NCBI GenBank assembly: GCA_964017185.1
Contig: OZ024870.1
Location: 63,776,812-63,840,811 of the forward strand
Reading direction: 5' to 3'
Length of the DNA stretch: 64,000 bases
Source: Rugalucina vietnamica
Lineage: Eukaryota > Mollusca > Bivalvia > Lucinida > Lucinidae
The notes under the pieces are model-generated. The model saw only the letters and a program-made list of their open reading frames with translations. It did no database searches and was not told where the DNA came from. Shown here piece after piece: positions 1 to 12,372 of this stretch (position 1 is its first letter; each line of letters starts with the position of its first letter). The position numbers and the translations under genes are program-made.

Positions 1-243
1 TCAGTAAACTATGATACAAGTATTCATGTATTTGATCACACGGTGAGGCCTATTCTACTGTATGGCTCTGAAATTTGGGGATCATTACATCCTAGTAGCC
101 CCAGACACAGGGTTGAAAATATGCCTTCGTACACATTGTCATATAATGCCCTAAAGTGTTCAAAGAATGTAGATAAAAAAATGATTGGTACAGTACAAGA
201 CAAGAATATAGCTCTGGAAAGTTGGACACATACTGTTAACTGA
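1..243 (+). pseudogene. LINE reverse transcriptase fragment
   Basis: The plus-strand frame is open from the window edge to a stop at 241-243. It contains a stretch like FDHTVRPILLYGSEIWGS, the conserved thumb/C-terminal signature (V.PILLYGSEIWG) of many non-LTR retrotransposon ORF2 proteins. The upstream polymerase domain would lie outside the window. The frame ends soon after the motif, well short of a normal ORF2 C-terminus, so this is probably a truncated or decayed copy. The clade cannot be assigned from about 80 residues. Confidence 0.6.
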
Positions 244-946
244 AGAGTCACTTTGGTTGTGAAAAGTATATTAATGAGATAAGAAATTTAAATTAAATTG
301 CAACTACCGTATGATATTGCAAGGTTTAGGATATCTGCTCACAGACTTAAAATTGTGACTTGGAGGTAAATTAAGCTGTATAGGCTGTGTACCAAATGTT
401 CTACAGGTACAATAAAAGATTAGCAGCACTTTTTGATGGAATGATAAAAGTTTAATGAATCCAGAAACAACTTTTTTCATATCATTAATGACTCCAACAG
501 GAATTTTATGGAACTGGATAATTTTCAGAAGTTTTTTTCTGGATTCTGACTTACGAAAACTCTGATATACTTCACAATATTGGACAGCATCTGCATGAAC
601 ATTTGGATTAATCACAGAATATGGACAAATTGTTAATATTTCAAATATGCAGGTATACAATGTCATAGGGTGTTATATATTATATGATTGTTTTAGTGCG
701 TGTTTTATTGCATGTTGTCTCATTTCTGATTTGGATTTCTTCTCTTATTCTCTGTACAACATCTCTGTATGCCCTTGCTGGGCCCAAAACTGGTCGAATA
801 AAGTCTTGTAGCTTGTATATAAACGATTAAGTTCCCACAACTCCAAACATTGAAAGGTTAAAGTAGGCAATGATCAGGGAGTCATTGAATATATATGTAG
901 GTAATCACGAATTTCTGACGCTACGTAAAATTGTTCTAACAATCAT
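244..946. other. Non-coding stretch between LINE fragment and receptor gene
   Basis: No convincing coding exon is visible here. The open frames are short and lack recognisable motifs. AATAAA occurs near 798-803 on the plus strand. This DNA may include the 3' end of the LINE copy and the 3' untranslated region of the minus-strand receptor gene, whose stop codon is at 947-949. Confidence 0.4.
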
Positions 947-1911
947 CTAGAACGCTGCGGTAACGGACACTACAATACATACTATCGTTATTATCACCAT
1001 TACAGTAAGAAAGAACCAGAAAAATACAAAATCTAGAGCATTGCAGACGTCTGTCCACGTGATGTCAGCAGCCAACCGTTCCTTTATCTCGTCTGCGTCA
1101 AAAGCTGCGTAGCCATCTTGTCGTCTGCAACATCTAGCACGTGACATCCGCCGTACACCACGTGATATCCACTGTAGCCAATTAGGTATAGGTTGTTCCG
1201 GATCCCGGCTGAATAAACGCAGCTCAACTATCGTTACAATGACGATTGTGGTGCTGACAAATGTCATCAAAAAGAGATAAGCGGCAAATGTTGAAATTTT
1301 CTCAGCCGTCTGTGGTATTTCGGCACTAATTATGGTCAGAAAAACAGAAAACGCCAGAAAGATGGTAACGGAGAGCCCGGTCCTCTCACCAGATGACGCC
1401 GGCAACACGAAAACAAAAGCATTGATAACAGCCAACATGATGACGGGTAACAGAATGTTGATCAGATAGAATAATGGTTTCCGCTTCAACTCGATTGTAA
1501 AGGTCACCCCAGATGACGTTGATGACTCATAATTCGTGGCAGTCAGTGAGGAAAGCTGCCATTCTGCAGATTCTTGGTAAAATGTGGAATTTATTCCCAT
1601 AGTTCCTTTTGTTACTTTCACAAGGTCCTTTGTATTACTCCAGACGACAAACTTAAGGTCACATGAGGTTTTGTCAAAGGGAAAGAAAGTGACGTCAGGT
1701 GTGCACGCGCTTTCGAAAACGTGGAATGGTTTCCAGGTTACAACTCCTGACTGCTTCACTTCCACTTGGAGGAAAGAATTTCGTAAACCAGTCAACGATT
1801 CGACGCTATTTTGGAGAGCAATATCCGGTAACCAGACATTCTTCTGACCAATGAGAATACTGTCAATTGCAGCGTTGTTCCATTTGTTCTGCAAACCTTC
1901 ATCGGTCCAGC
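947..1911 (-). CDS. Cys-loop (nicotinic-like) receptor subunit A, exon 2
   Basis: This exon encodes most of a ligand-gated ion channel subunit at the plasma membrane. With exon 1 (11273-11519) it gives a predicted 403-residue protein. The acceptor AG is at 1912-1913 and the exon completes a split Gly codon, giving ...LEIGWTDEG. Visible features are the loop-A-like motif VWLPD, the 13-residue Cys loop (Cys152 to Cys166, with FPFDKTSC), M1 about 229-253, M2 about 259-278 preceded by the cation-selectivity signature SGER, M3 about 290-312, a short basic cytoplasmic loop, and M4 about 376-400 just before the stop. Loop C (around NYESSTSSGV) lacks the vicinal Cys pair of alpha subunits, so this is a non-alpha or divergent molluscan type. 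The SGER before M2 argues for a cation channel. The ligand is unknown. The frame is intact. Confidence 0.9.
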
Positions 1912-1940
1912 CTGTATAGATAATGTACGTTTAACAATCG

Positions 1941-4900
1941 CACTTCTGAAAATCACGTGGTATTGTATACATACATATCGATAAATGATTGATGACACAC
2001 CTTGCCGCGAATTGATGCCAAAGTTGGGGTTAGATTTTCGAGTTTTCTCCAATAGTGTTTACTCGATAGGTGCAGGCAATGCAGAAATGGAACATTTATT
2101 GAAAGAAAGTAACATAAAAAATCCCGGTTATTTCGTCAAGGTTATTGTGATGGAAGTAACGAGTGTCACTTTAGGTTCATTTTTCTGAAGTGTTTGTAAA
2201 AACGAAATAACCTGGATTCCTTATGTTACTTTCATTCATAGCCTGGTTATCACATAGTATATGGCAGAGGTGCACCATGCCGGGGATTTTTGTAGACATA
2301 TATTTTCTGAAAGCCAGTACCCTAAGCTACTAAATGCCGCTTGTTAGCACTCTGACTGCTGGGGCTTTATCGTGCCAGGGCGTGTTACGTACGTTACCGA
2401 TGTATGATTTTTAAATTCAAACTGCTAAGGGGATCACCAATATTTATGACAAAAACAAATAGTTGACAAGAACTTTACCTTTAAATATGTAGCAGAGATA
2501 TTACCTAACCTAATAGGACCAAATTCAATAACATTTAGATTTCATGACTACTGGTACAACAGAAGTAACGTAAATAACCCATGTAATTTGGCATATCCAC
2601 CGTGTTTCGTTTCTTATAGAATATAGCTTAGACCAAATATCAAAATACAATTTCTACTATAGTTATTTTCAGTCCTTGCCCTTTAAAATGACATATAATA
2701 GAGCTCTCTGTGACCTTCCATCACTCCACAGATGCTGATTGTCTTCCCCTACCCCCATTCAAATAGTATGCCCATTAATAAACATGTCCCAGCAGAAACA
2801 GAACAAAGACACTTCCTTTCCTGAACAACATCCCAGTTTTCGAAATAAAACGTCCATAGGTATTAAAAGCACACGAAAAATCAACTACAGACCATGCTTC
2901 ATGATTATGGTAACATATTTTACGTAATGTCATGGTAACGTATGTAACATGTTTGTATTTTCACTACAGAATCATTAACTTATGATTAATTGCAGATTAT
3001 CATTTTTCTCTCACAGTTATTTCAATTAGGAAATTAAATTTATTGAATATCTGTCCTAAAGGTATTAAAAGCACACAAAAATCAACTACAGACCATGCTT
3101 CATGATAACGGTAACATATTTTACGTAATGGCATGGTAACGTATGTTACAATTTTGTATTTTATTTAAAGAATCAAATACTTATAATTTATAATAGATTA
3201 TCATTCTTCTCCCATAATCATTTCAATCAGTAAATTAAATTTACTGAATATCTGTCCTAAAATGAAAGAAATGAGATCCAAAAGGGCAACAATCGCCCAC
3301 CTAATAACAATTAAGTCTGAAAAGGATTTAATCAGCAACAGGAATGGAATAAAATTTATTTTTTTTGCGGTTCTATTCTGCTAAAATACAAATTTGCGTA
3401 TTCACATTATTGTATAGTTCTATTATGATCGTAGACTCACGTCACAGATTTACCGCTATAAAACTGAATGACTCCCCTGTTGCGATTGGTCAGATACATT
3501 CACTTCCTTCATAATGTTAATGGTAAAGCTGTGACGTCAGTCTACTACGATCGGTATAATATATCATACGTATCAAATGTACCATAAAGTGAAGGCTCTG
3601 AAGAACATTATACTAGCTTAGTGAGCAGCTATTTCACTAAAGGTGGCCATACAACTACCTGAACTAAACTACTTCCGTGTGACTTCAGAAATCGACACCA
3701 AAACCTAAAACAAATACATGTAGGACCACAAAAGAAATACAAACGTGGAACGTTTTGTGAAGCAATGTAAAATTGTGTATTCATGTGGATTTGCTCATAA
3801 AATGCATCCATTATTTCACAATAAAACTAAAACTACACCACAGATACAGCCTGTATATGCTTTCTAAGTATTAGTGCCTAATTGTCAATTTAGTTTTTCC
3901 CACCTCAGCTTTTGGAATGTGAATTTCTTTCTGATTGCGCCCTTTCCTGACCATTGCCTACGTGTACCTTTTTAGGATCACATGTAACATAACTGAAACT
4001 ACTGACTGACTGACCATCTGATTACTGGTTAACCGCTCTAGTCTGAGCCTGTCCAGGAAAAGTGGTTAAGTCAAGCCATTCATACATATAAGTCTCAATG
4101 GTTTAGTTGGGTGGTTTTATTTGAAGCAATTTTTGGATGTCATGGCGTCTTAATTTTGGGTATGTCCCATAAAATGGAGGCACCGTCCGGACATGACCAT
4201 AGCTGTTGACTGGGACGCCGAGCATCAATTCAAACAAACAAAGAAACTTTGGAGCAAAAGAAAACTGCCATATGAACCTCAGTGGACTGAGCAAGACACA
4301 CGAAGTGTCTTGCCCCAGCCCAGCCTATTTAAACAATATTTCCAGACACGCCAGTAATGTGAATTTTCATCCCTTACTTACATATGATCACATATGAACA
4401 TTTACTTCTTACAGAAGTGAAGATGCTATAGAATGGCCACACTTACAAATTCACAAATTAACGTGTACCATATTTTGTCTTGTTCTCAAGGGCAGGTTAT
4501 ACCGTAGTTCAAAGGAGATACGATCAAAGATATAACCGCTAGAGTGACCATAGTACTCTCAACCATTAATATTATACATTGTCATGGAAACCGGAGTTCT
4601 GTTCTGATCTGGTTCTTCCTTATGCATTTAAACTGCAGAACTGTATCCGTCTAAATAAAATACATGTGTAGCTTGCGGTATCGCAGCCAGACAGTAAAAG
4701 CGCAAATGACAAATTTTCGTGATAAAGAGGGCAGCTAGTAAGTGTTTTCTGTCCCGTAACCACCATTGTTGCTTGCTACTGATTGTTTTAAAGTGATTCT
4801 TACTTGATGGTAGATGGAGTAGACATCATATATTTCCTTTGTTGCCGTTTTTGTTTTTTGCTATACTTCTAGAAAATTCACGGTAAAGAAAGTTTCGAAC

Positions 4901-7110
4901 AACCAAGTTCTCACTCCTTTGCTCGACACTGTACGACTAGATCACCACGCTCCCCACTGTGTATCTTGGTTCAGAATTAAGTAGTGGCTACATTATAGCA
5001 TTATCATCATTAGCAACCTAATTATGTTGCGTTTTGCAGATTTCATGCAAGAATCCATCTTTCACTAACTATTCAATGCATGTTAGGTGTATAACCAATC
5101 AAAAGGAACAAAGCCCCAAGTCGTCGCGCTTAATGTTGTTCTCAATGGAGAAGAACGCTCGTTTAGCACTGCCACTGTTTGTCTTACCACATCAGTTTGG
5201 TAAAATTACAGGTATAATCATTTATAATTTCATTAACAAAATACATTTTGCCCACATGTTTTCAGCAGTCACATTTAAGCAAACATATGAGAGTTTCTTT
5301 TCTGTGTAATACAAAGCACATTATGGTCTAACATTACAATATCATGTGTAGTTTCCTGCAGAAAATATCAATTTAGAATGCAATAGTTTTGACATAATAG
5401 ATGTAAATAAAGATATCTTGCCAACCCCACAAAATCCACCATTTTTGTCGATCCCTTAGATTATTATGACGTTTGAATTAGCTATAGCACTCACTCAAAA
5501 GCCTTGATGACACCAATCTTGACGTCAATAGACATACCTGCAAGGCTCATTTTATGTAGCTTCAACAAGTTTAGCCCTATGGTGCCTTGTTACACATCAG
5601 CTGTAAGGCTACGTCACATAACCATGGCTAAAGTTAATCAATCCACCTTCACATTTTGCTTGCATAAATATGACGCAGATTGATTGTTCTCTTGTAATAT
5701 CTAGTGAATTTTATGATTGATTGATTGAAAGACTGATTAGAATTATATAATGTTGACAAAAAACACTGAAACCATTTTAGAGCCAAATTCTGAAATCTAA
5801 GACGTGTTTTATTTTTGTTCAGATTCATAAGCGTTTAGGAATCTTAGCCCTTTTTGTATGAGTGGAAATGACTTTTCGGCACTTACCGTTATCTACGTTA
5901 CCATATACGAGGCACTAGGCGACATGCTTTAAGGTGCCGCTGTGTTAGTATTAAGCTTGTAACCATTAAAACAATGGCGACTTTAAACTAAAAATGCGTC
6001 ACTGAGTTTTCCCCCTAATGACTCTTCAAGAAAGTATATTATGTATTTTCAAATATGTATATGTCAAATACATGTATGTAGTCAAGCAAGAATGATACAA
6101 GTTTCACTCAACGGGATAGATTTGCAAACAAAGTCCAAACATTGTTGGTTAAATAATTTGGACAGCAGACTTACTTGCAAACACTAAATTCATTATTTCA
6201 AAGCAAATCCTCACAACTTGTTTCACCTCAGCCCTCTGTATGCAGGGAATGTTCTTACGGTATCTTGCCGTAATCTACGTTACCAATGACAAACCACTCG
6301 GTAACAAAATCAATAGATGCCATTTGTTTATTATAAGTTTACCATTTAGACAATGTCAAGTTTAAACAAGAATGTATCGCTGAATTGTACCATTCCCCAG
6401 TGTCCCTTTGAGAATGACTAAGTATGATTTAGTTTTACGCGTAAATATATGTGTACTGGCAAGTTGGGACGACACAAGTTTCAATATATGACTTGCAGCT
6501 GCAAACAAAGTACAAACTTTTGAGTGAACTAATATGGATAACAGCCTTTATTCAAAAATATTTCCACACAATCAGTTTGTTTATTTGCGTCAGAAATTCG
6601 AAGTACTGTTTGTTCATATGGAACGTCTACTGCATATTTTGTTACATATGTTACATACGTGGTACAATGAATTATGTTCATAGAAAAGCATCTGTTTTAG
6701 CAAAATTTTCCTATTTGCTAATTTTCATGTTTGTTTTAATACAAAACTTCATAAAAATATACCAAAGGTTGATTTTATGGCGATCCTCGTGAAATTGGTA
6801 ACATGTCACGTACGTAACACATTCGAAAGGCCGCTACGTCCAAACGCCCCAACGGTCAGAGTGCTAACAAGTGTCATTTTAAAGGGAATTGGATGGGCTT
6901 TCAGAAAATTATACCCTACAAAAATCCCCGGCATGGTGCACCAGGGTCTATTGGCTCCTCAACGTCTATCAATAAATGTTCAATTTCTGCACTGCCTGCA
7001 CATATCTATCAGTCAATGGATTAAACGCTATATGAGAAAACTCAAACATCTCACTTCAACTTCGGCATCTGTTTGTATGTATACAATACCACGTGATTCT
7101 CAGCTGTGAA
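1941..7110. mobile_element. Long inverted-repeat element in receptor intron
   Basis: Sequence at about 1943-2420 recurs in inverted, diverged form at about 6780-7110. Matching landmarks are ATCACGTGGTATTGTATAC near 1951 against its complement near 7078-7096, the GGTGCACCATGCCGGGGATT block near 2272 against its complement near 6930, and a GTTAGCACTCTGAC block near 2342 against its complement near 6858. The arms are indels-rich and old. The centre (about 2900-6400) has no coding capacity I can recognise and includes a local tandem duplication. The outer limits are approximate and no target duplication was identified. Confidence 0.5.
2860..3260. repeat. Two-copy tandem repeat, about 200-bp period
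   Basis: A block beginning with GGTATTAAAAGCACAC and running through a CATGGTAACGTATGT motif to an ATTTCAAT...AAATTAAATTTA block occurs at about 2859-3055 and again at about 3061-3250, with a few substitutions. It lies inside the inverted-repeat element of the receptor intron. Confidence 0.6.
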
Positions 7111-7180
7111 TTATCAAGCCTTTGAAGTCACATTGTGTTGTATTAATTTAAGACTGAATGCTAGTTCTTTTCTACTTCAG

Positions 7181-10100
7181 CAGTGGAGGAGAGATGCCCA
7201 ATTGAGTATCACTGACCTAGATAGCTTTGACAGGTAAATGTTACTATTAATAGCAATTTGATACTCAATTGGGCATCTTTTTGTCATTTTTATAGTACTC
7301 TCAGAAAATCGAAAAAATGTATCACAGTTTTTAACCGATTTCCACCAATTTTGGAGAGCTTAAAGATGAATAAATTTTCAAACTTTTGACCGTTCAGATT
7401 TTTTTTTAATTGTCTAGAAAAAATGTTATTAAGGTTTAAAATCAGGATTTTTTTCTGATTTTCTGTGATTCCTATTTGGGAGCTAGAAAAAAAGTGTGAT
7501 GCCCATTTAGGAAACGGTGATTCCTATTTAGGAACATATAATAAGATCTATGATTCCTGAATGGGATACAAATAGTCTGTTATGCTTCCTTGTGAAGAAC
7601 TTTGTTTACCAGAGCCTCACTGACTTAATTGTCATACCTTTCTGTATCTCATATAGATCATAGAGATGTTCCACATTCAACCTTTTTTCATTTTAATGGC
7701 CAGAGTGCATTCTAAGTTCAGTTTCACAATCATTTATACAAGTGCGTTCAGTTGCCATATTCAGAAATAAATTGACAACTCTTCTTGCTTTTGACTCTTC
7801 ACTGGCAAGAAATAGACATCTGGATGAATTTGTTTATATAATGTGTTAAGTGTGTCTATAAATATTTACTCTGTATATAGAACTTCCAGAGTTATGATGT
7901 TGTATGCCTAAATTGATTACATAACATATGGAGCCAAATTTTAACAAAAACTTCGCTGACATTTGAGTTTCAAAGAATCCACAAGGAATCATGGTTAATG
8001 GTTTGTAATTTTGTTTGTAAATGAGCCTCGACGTGAGAAAACCGGTCTTCGGGGTTTCCGACCGAGTGCGACACAAATCGGCCTGTACGGTCACAGAAGA
8101 TGGTTAGAGGCTTGAATTGTTTTTTATTTAGAAAGAAGAGGACTTGTACTATTCGTGTAGCGAAAACAAAGGCGCTGATCAGCTTCGCAGTTACGGCGAA
8201 GCTGATCTGCGGCTTTGTTTTCGCATAGGCAAAAATCCGGTTTTCTCACGACGCGGCTCAAATTATGAAAGAATTACCATGTTTGTCAGTACTACAGCTG
8301 AAAATTTGGTGTCTTTATCAGCACTATTTACAAAGTTACACTCTGATTTTCATTCATTGTACATTTTAGAATTTCATGGTAAAGCGGTTATTACAATATA
8401 AAACTAAGCATGTCAGTGTTATTTTGCAAGAAAACTAATATTCTACCAGAGCGGTTTTATGAACAAAGCTTGCTTGTGGGTTCCTTCATGAGGTAAGCAT
8501 GCCTTAAGAGTGTATCAATATTGACATGAGTGGGTGGGGTATGTTAAACAGACATCTACTGGTTTTTTTTAATCTGTCAATCAAATGATGATGTGCATTT
8601 ATTGCTAATAGATGTCACAGATACAAGGAATGACTAAATATAGTTATTCTTTTAAAATTTTAAATAGCTTGGTTTAGAATTGAAAATGTTAGTGGTTTTC
8701 GTGGGACCCATTTCCTGGAAAATGGAATGCATGTGAATAAAAATTACACAAAGCCTACATGTCTAGGATACATAATCTGAAAAATTAAAGATTATTTTGG
8801 GGTCATGGAAATGTATTTCTCTGGAAAAAGGTAGTGTAAACATGTTTTTCTGGAAAATTCTCGAAGTGAGTATTTTTGGGCGGCTCGTGTGCACTTATTG
8901 TTTGCTGAAAGATGACATGCCTTTTGTTTCAGGTTCTTATGTGACTGAAGTCAATGACTACATCGAAAAATCTGGCTTTTTTTTTCAAAAAGCTAAGAAA
9001 AATGGGTCCGACGATTTCAACCTGGAAGTAACTAAAAATGACTCACTTGCTCTGAGCTGACCACTTATTTCACAATCATCATCAAACATATTCAACAGCC
9101 CCATGATAAAGCATGCTAAAGAATATAATATTGTTGACAAAAATAAACAATGCTTTTTTATACAAGTTAATCTTCAAACATATACAGTGACCACACATAA
9201 GTCCTTAAAGTACTATTGAGTCACCTATATCTTTGTATTCTGCCAAAACGTGGGTTGGCATTTCATCATAAAATTCATGGTTTGTTTTCTTGGCACAGAA
9301 TACCATAGGGGACTGGGACTTTCACAGAGAAACATTTATACTTAGGCTATGTCTCACTGCTCATATTCATGATATTTAAATCCTCTTGTATAGGCTTTGA
9401 GTCAAGGGAATCACCAGGACATTCACAGACAGACATTCTTCTAATACATGTATCAATAATGTATTTTGCGGATTAAGGATGAATACAAAGAATATTGCTT
9501 TGTATAGCTGTATTAATACTACTAGTTTTTGACATCCTTTACTGGCATGTTAATTTCCATGACTTAAACCCTATAGAGGAGGTTTTGAATATCACGAAGA
9601 GGAGATATGAGTCATTGCTTAACAATAAATTTAGCCCACTTAGCCCCTCGGTGAAACAATGATCATGAAACTGTATGATGAAATGCCAACCCACGTTTTG
9701 ACAGAATACAAAGTCATGGGTGACTTTAGAGTACTTTAAGACATGCTAACCCTTGAAGGAACCCATAAGCAAGCTTTGGTCATAAAACCGCCCTAGTAGA
9801 ATATTAGTTTTCTTGCAAAAACACTGACATGCTTAGTTTTATATTGTAACAACCGCTTTACCATGAAATTCTAAAATGTACAATGAATGAAAATCAGCGG
9901 AGTTACATTGTAAATAGAGCTCATAAAGACACCAAATTTTCGGCCGTAGTACAAAAATGGCTATTTTTTCGTAATTTACAAACAAAATTACAAACCATTA
10001 ACCATGGTTCCTTGTGGTATCTTTGAAACTCGAATATCAGCGAATTTTTTGTTAAAAATTTGGCTCCATATGGAATGTAATCAAAGAAGGCATACAGCAT

Positions 10101-10833
10101 CACAAACTCTGGAAGTTGTATATACAGAGAAAATATTTATAGACACACTTAACACATTATATAAACAAATTCATCCAGATGTCTATTTCTTGCCAGTGAA
10201 GATTGTTCAAAAGCAAGAAGAGTTGTCAATTTATTTCTGAATATGGCAGGGGCATATCAATAACTGAACGCACTTGTATAAATGATTGTGAAACAGAACT
10301 TAGAATACACTCTGGCCATTAAAATGGAAAAAGTTTGAATGTGGAACATCTCTATGATCTATATGAGATACAGAAAGGTATGACAGTTAAGTCAGTGAGG
10401 CTCTGGTAAACAAAGTTCTTCACAAGGAAGCATAACAGACTATTTGTATCCCATTCAGGAATCATAAATCTTATTATATGTTCCTAAATAGGAATCACTG
10501 TTTCCTAAATGGGCATCACATTTTTTTCTAGCTCCCAAATAGGAATCACAGAAAATCAGAAAAAAATTCTGATTTTAAACCTTAATAACTTTTTTTCTAG
10601 ACAATTAAAAAAAAATCTGAACGGTCAAAAGTTTGGAAATTCATTCATCTTTAAGCTCTCCAAAATTGGTGGAAATCGGTTAAAAACTGTGATACATTTT
10701 TTCGATTTTCTGAGAGTACTATAAAAATGACAAAAAGATGCCCAATTGAGTATCAAATTGCTATTAATAGTAACATTTACCTGTCAAAGCTATCTAGGTC
10801 AGTGATACTCAATTGGGCATCTCTCCTCCACTG
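7181..10833. mobile_element. 3.65 kb fold-back element with about 1.1-1.3 kb inverted arms
   Basis: The left arm starts CAGTGGAGGAGAGATGCCC at 7181 and the right arm ends with its complement at 10833. The arms stay complementary to about 8500 and 9740, with indels. The flanks carry TTCAG on both sides (7176-7180 and 10834-10838), a likely 5-bp target duplication. Each arm tip contains its own small inverted pair, GATGCCCAATTGAGTATC and its complement about 40 bp apart (7194-7276; mirrored at 10738-10822). The middle has another diverged inverted pair (about 9190-9270 against 9650-9735). No transposase is visible, so it is presumably non-autonomous. The left arm is longer because MITE B is inserted at 8023-8259. 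Confidence 0.75.
8023..8259 (+). mobile_element. MITE B copy 1, inserted in a fold-back arm
   Basis: The copy starts GAGCCTCGACGTGAGAAAACC and ends with the complementary ...GGTTTTCTCACGACGCGGCTC. It is flanked by AAAT on both sides (8019-8022, 8260-8263). The opposite arm of the fold-back element near 9970-9985 preserves the uninterrupted sequence with a single AAAT, confirming the element limits and a 4-bp target duplication. The core is a near-perfect palindrome (GCGAAAACAAAGGCGCTGAT and complement). Confidence 0.85.
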
Positions 10834-11013
10834 TTCAGTAGATTATCTTACTAAGCGCTTACGACGCAATGACCACTTTTAGCATTTTCGGACCCTTTTA
10901 ACGACAATTTAAACGAAAAGAAATTGACGTCTATTTTGTAAGAAACATGGTGCTATAAACGGGCCAGTTTGTATATCAAACGTTTTAAAGGTAGTCAAAC
11001 TTAATTTCAATAT

Positions 11014-11248
11014 GAGCCGCCGCATGGGAAAACCAACTATCTGCATAGGCGAAAACAAAGGCGCAGACCAGCTTCGCGGTAACCGCGAAGCTGATCAGCG
11101 CCTTTGTTTTCGCTACATGGATAGTACAATTCCTCTACTTTCTAAATCCAAAATTTCCAGCCTCTAACCATCTTCTGTGACTGTACAGGCCGGTTTGTGT
11201 CGGACCTGGTCGGAAACCCAAATTGTTGGTTTTCTCATGCAACGGCTC
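11014..11248 (-). mobile_element. MITE B copy 2, beside the exon 1 donor of receptor A
   Basis: The ends are GAGCCGCCGCATGGGAAAACC and ...GCAACGGCTC, with ATAT duplicated at 11010-11013 and 11249-11252. The palindromic core is about 11049-11113, with the stem tip CTTCGCGGTAACCGCGAAG. It ends 18-24 bp inside the intron from the donor of receptor A exon 1. Confidence 0.85.
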
Positions 11249-11272
11249 ATATAAGATAATACATGTACTTAC

Positions 11273-11519
11273 CGATCTCCAAGTATGCCGTGGTCGTCAG
11301 TTTCTGTGCGGAACTGTCGAAACTGTTGATGCCGACAATATAAAAGTCCACGGTAACGTCTACGGCGTTCGACTGGTCGGCGTACACTGGTCGGATTCGA
11401 GTGTCGTAATCGGTAAATATCGTTGTCAACAAGGCTTTTAAGTCGTCAGCACTGTACGCTAATCCGACGTCGACAACGGAAGCAAGTATCAGTAAACAAA
11501 AGAACAACTGGCGAATCAT
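11273..11519 (-). CDS. Cys-loop receptor subunit A, exon 1 (signal peptide and N-terminus)
   Basis: The first coding exon of the minus-strand receptor gene starts at ATG 11517-11519, followed by a hydrophobic signal peptide (MIRQLFFCLLILASVVDVG) and the first extracellular strands (QSNAVDVTVDFYIVGINSFD). An in-frame ATG at 11568-11570 would add 17 polar residues before the signal peptide, so the inner start is preferred. The exon ends after one base of a Gly codon at 11273, followed by the strong donor GTAAGT (11272-11267). Phase and sequence join perfectly to the acceptor at 1911, across a 9.36 kb intron. The same segment of the neighbouring plus-strand gene is clearly paralogous (NAVDVT, KLTTT.YLE). 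Confidence 0.85.
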
Positions 11520-12084
11520 GATCAATACACAGCGCTCTTCTGTAAATATTTTCCGCTGCTGTATGTCCAACGCCCTAACTTTGTTCTAAACTATTTTCAG
11601 GGTATTTAAAAATTGCTTTAGTTATTTGTGTTTCGTGTAAAAGGGATTCATGTGTACACGTCGGTGAGAACAACACAGGGCAGTCCCAGCACCTTGAATT
11701 ATCATTAGATTGTTTGTTGCTAGCTGTCTTTGGGCTAGTTTATTAGAACATTGAAATACCTTGTCAGTCTGTACAACTGGATAGTCTTGTTTAAGTATGA
11801 ACACTAGACAGAATGTGTCGTCGTGTTGCGGCTTATAACAATACCAGTAGTGAAGTTAAATGGGTTTAAACAATATGCTCACTCATTCATTTCATTGGTA
11901 CATAGAAATTAGTCGATTAAATTTAAAAGGAAAAAGGCAACTTGCAACTAAAACTAATAAAGACAAAACAAAAAATAATGCAATATGGATCACTGGTCTC
12001 AAAAAGACTTTAAGAATTAAAATGTTTTGAAATTAGTGTTTTTTGACATTTAATGTTAAGAAATATTTTCGCGTCAACGTGAAA
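11520..12084. promoter_or_regulatory. Shared intergenic region of two divergent receptor genes
   Basis: Only about 565 bp separates the two preferred start codons of the head-to-head receptor genes, so both 5' UTRs and core promoters probably lie here. No element could be assigned with certainty by eye. The region contains several AT-rich runs and no MITE insertion, in contrast to the repeat-filled introns on either side. Promoter function is inferred from position alone. Confidence 0.4.
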
Positions 12085-12372
12085 ATGGGACACGGAATGG
12101 AATTAAGATTGCAAATATTTGCATTTACAATTTTAACGTGCTTACGGGACGCCTATGCTGTGACGTCATCTACCGACATGAAAACGCATTTGGACACTAT
12201 ATTACCGACGTCAGGCGCGACGCCATACTATAATTACATGCGACCAATCATAAACCAGGATAACGCTGTTGACGTCACAGCTGACCTATACCTGGTTGCT
12301 ATCAACGCTTTTGACGACACGGAGCAGAAATTGACGACGACGTCATATCTGGAAGTTACGTGGGCAGATGAG
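12085..12372 (+). CDS. Cys-loop (nicotinic-like) receptor subunit B, exon 1
   Basis: The first coding exon of the plus-strand paralogue starts at ATG 12085 (context gaaaATGg), followed by a signal-peptide-like stretch (LRLQIFAFTILTCLRDAYA). In-frame ATGs also occur at 12043 and 12097. The 12043 start would put a basic segment before the hydrophobic core. The extracellular N-terminus follows (INQDNAVDVTADLYLVAINA, then KLTTTSYLEVTWADE). The exon ends in phase 0 after a Glu codon at 12372, with donor GTAATG. The reading continues into exon 2 at 13016 as ...WADE/IIQNAW. Confidence 0.85.

Larger units (their letters stand above)
1912..11272 (-). other. 9.36 kb intron of receptor subunit A
   Basis: The intron is bounded by GTAAGT (donor, 11272 downward) and an AG acceptor at 1913-1912, with matching phase 1 on both sides. 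It is filled by two long inverted-repeat elements (about 1941-7110 and 7181-10833) and at least two copies of the palindrome-cored MITE B (8023-8259 and 11014-11248). No other exon is needed to complete the protein. Confidence 0.75.

Noticed and set aside
8797..9060. 87-codon frame in the middle of the fold-back element with an acceptor-like TTTGTTTCAG
   Set aside because: It is hydrophilic without a motif, and no partner exon was found. It could be a relic of an internal gene, but the evidence is insufficient.
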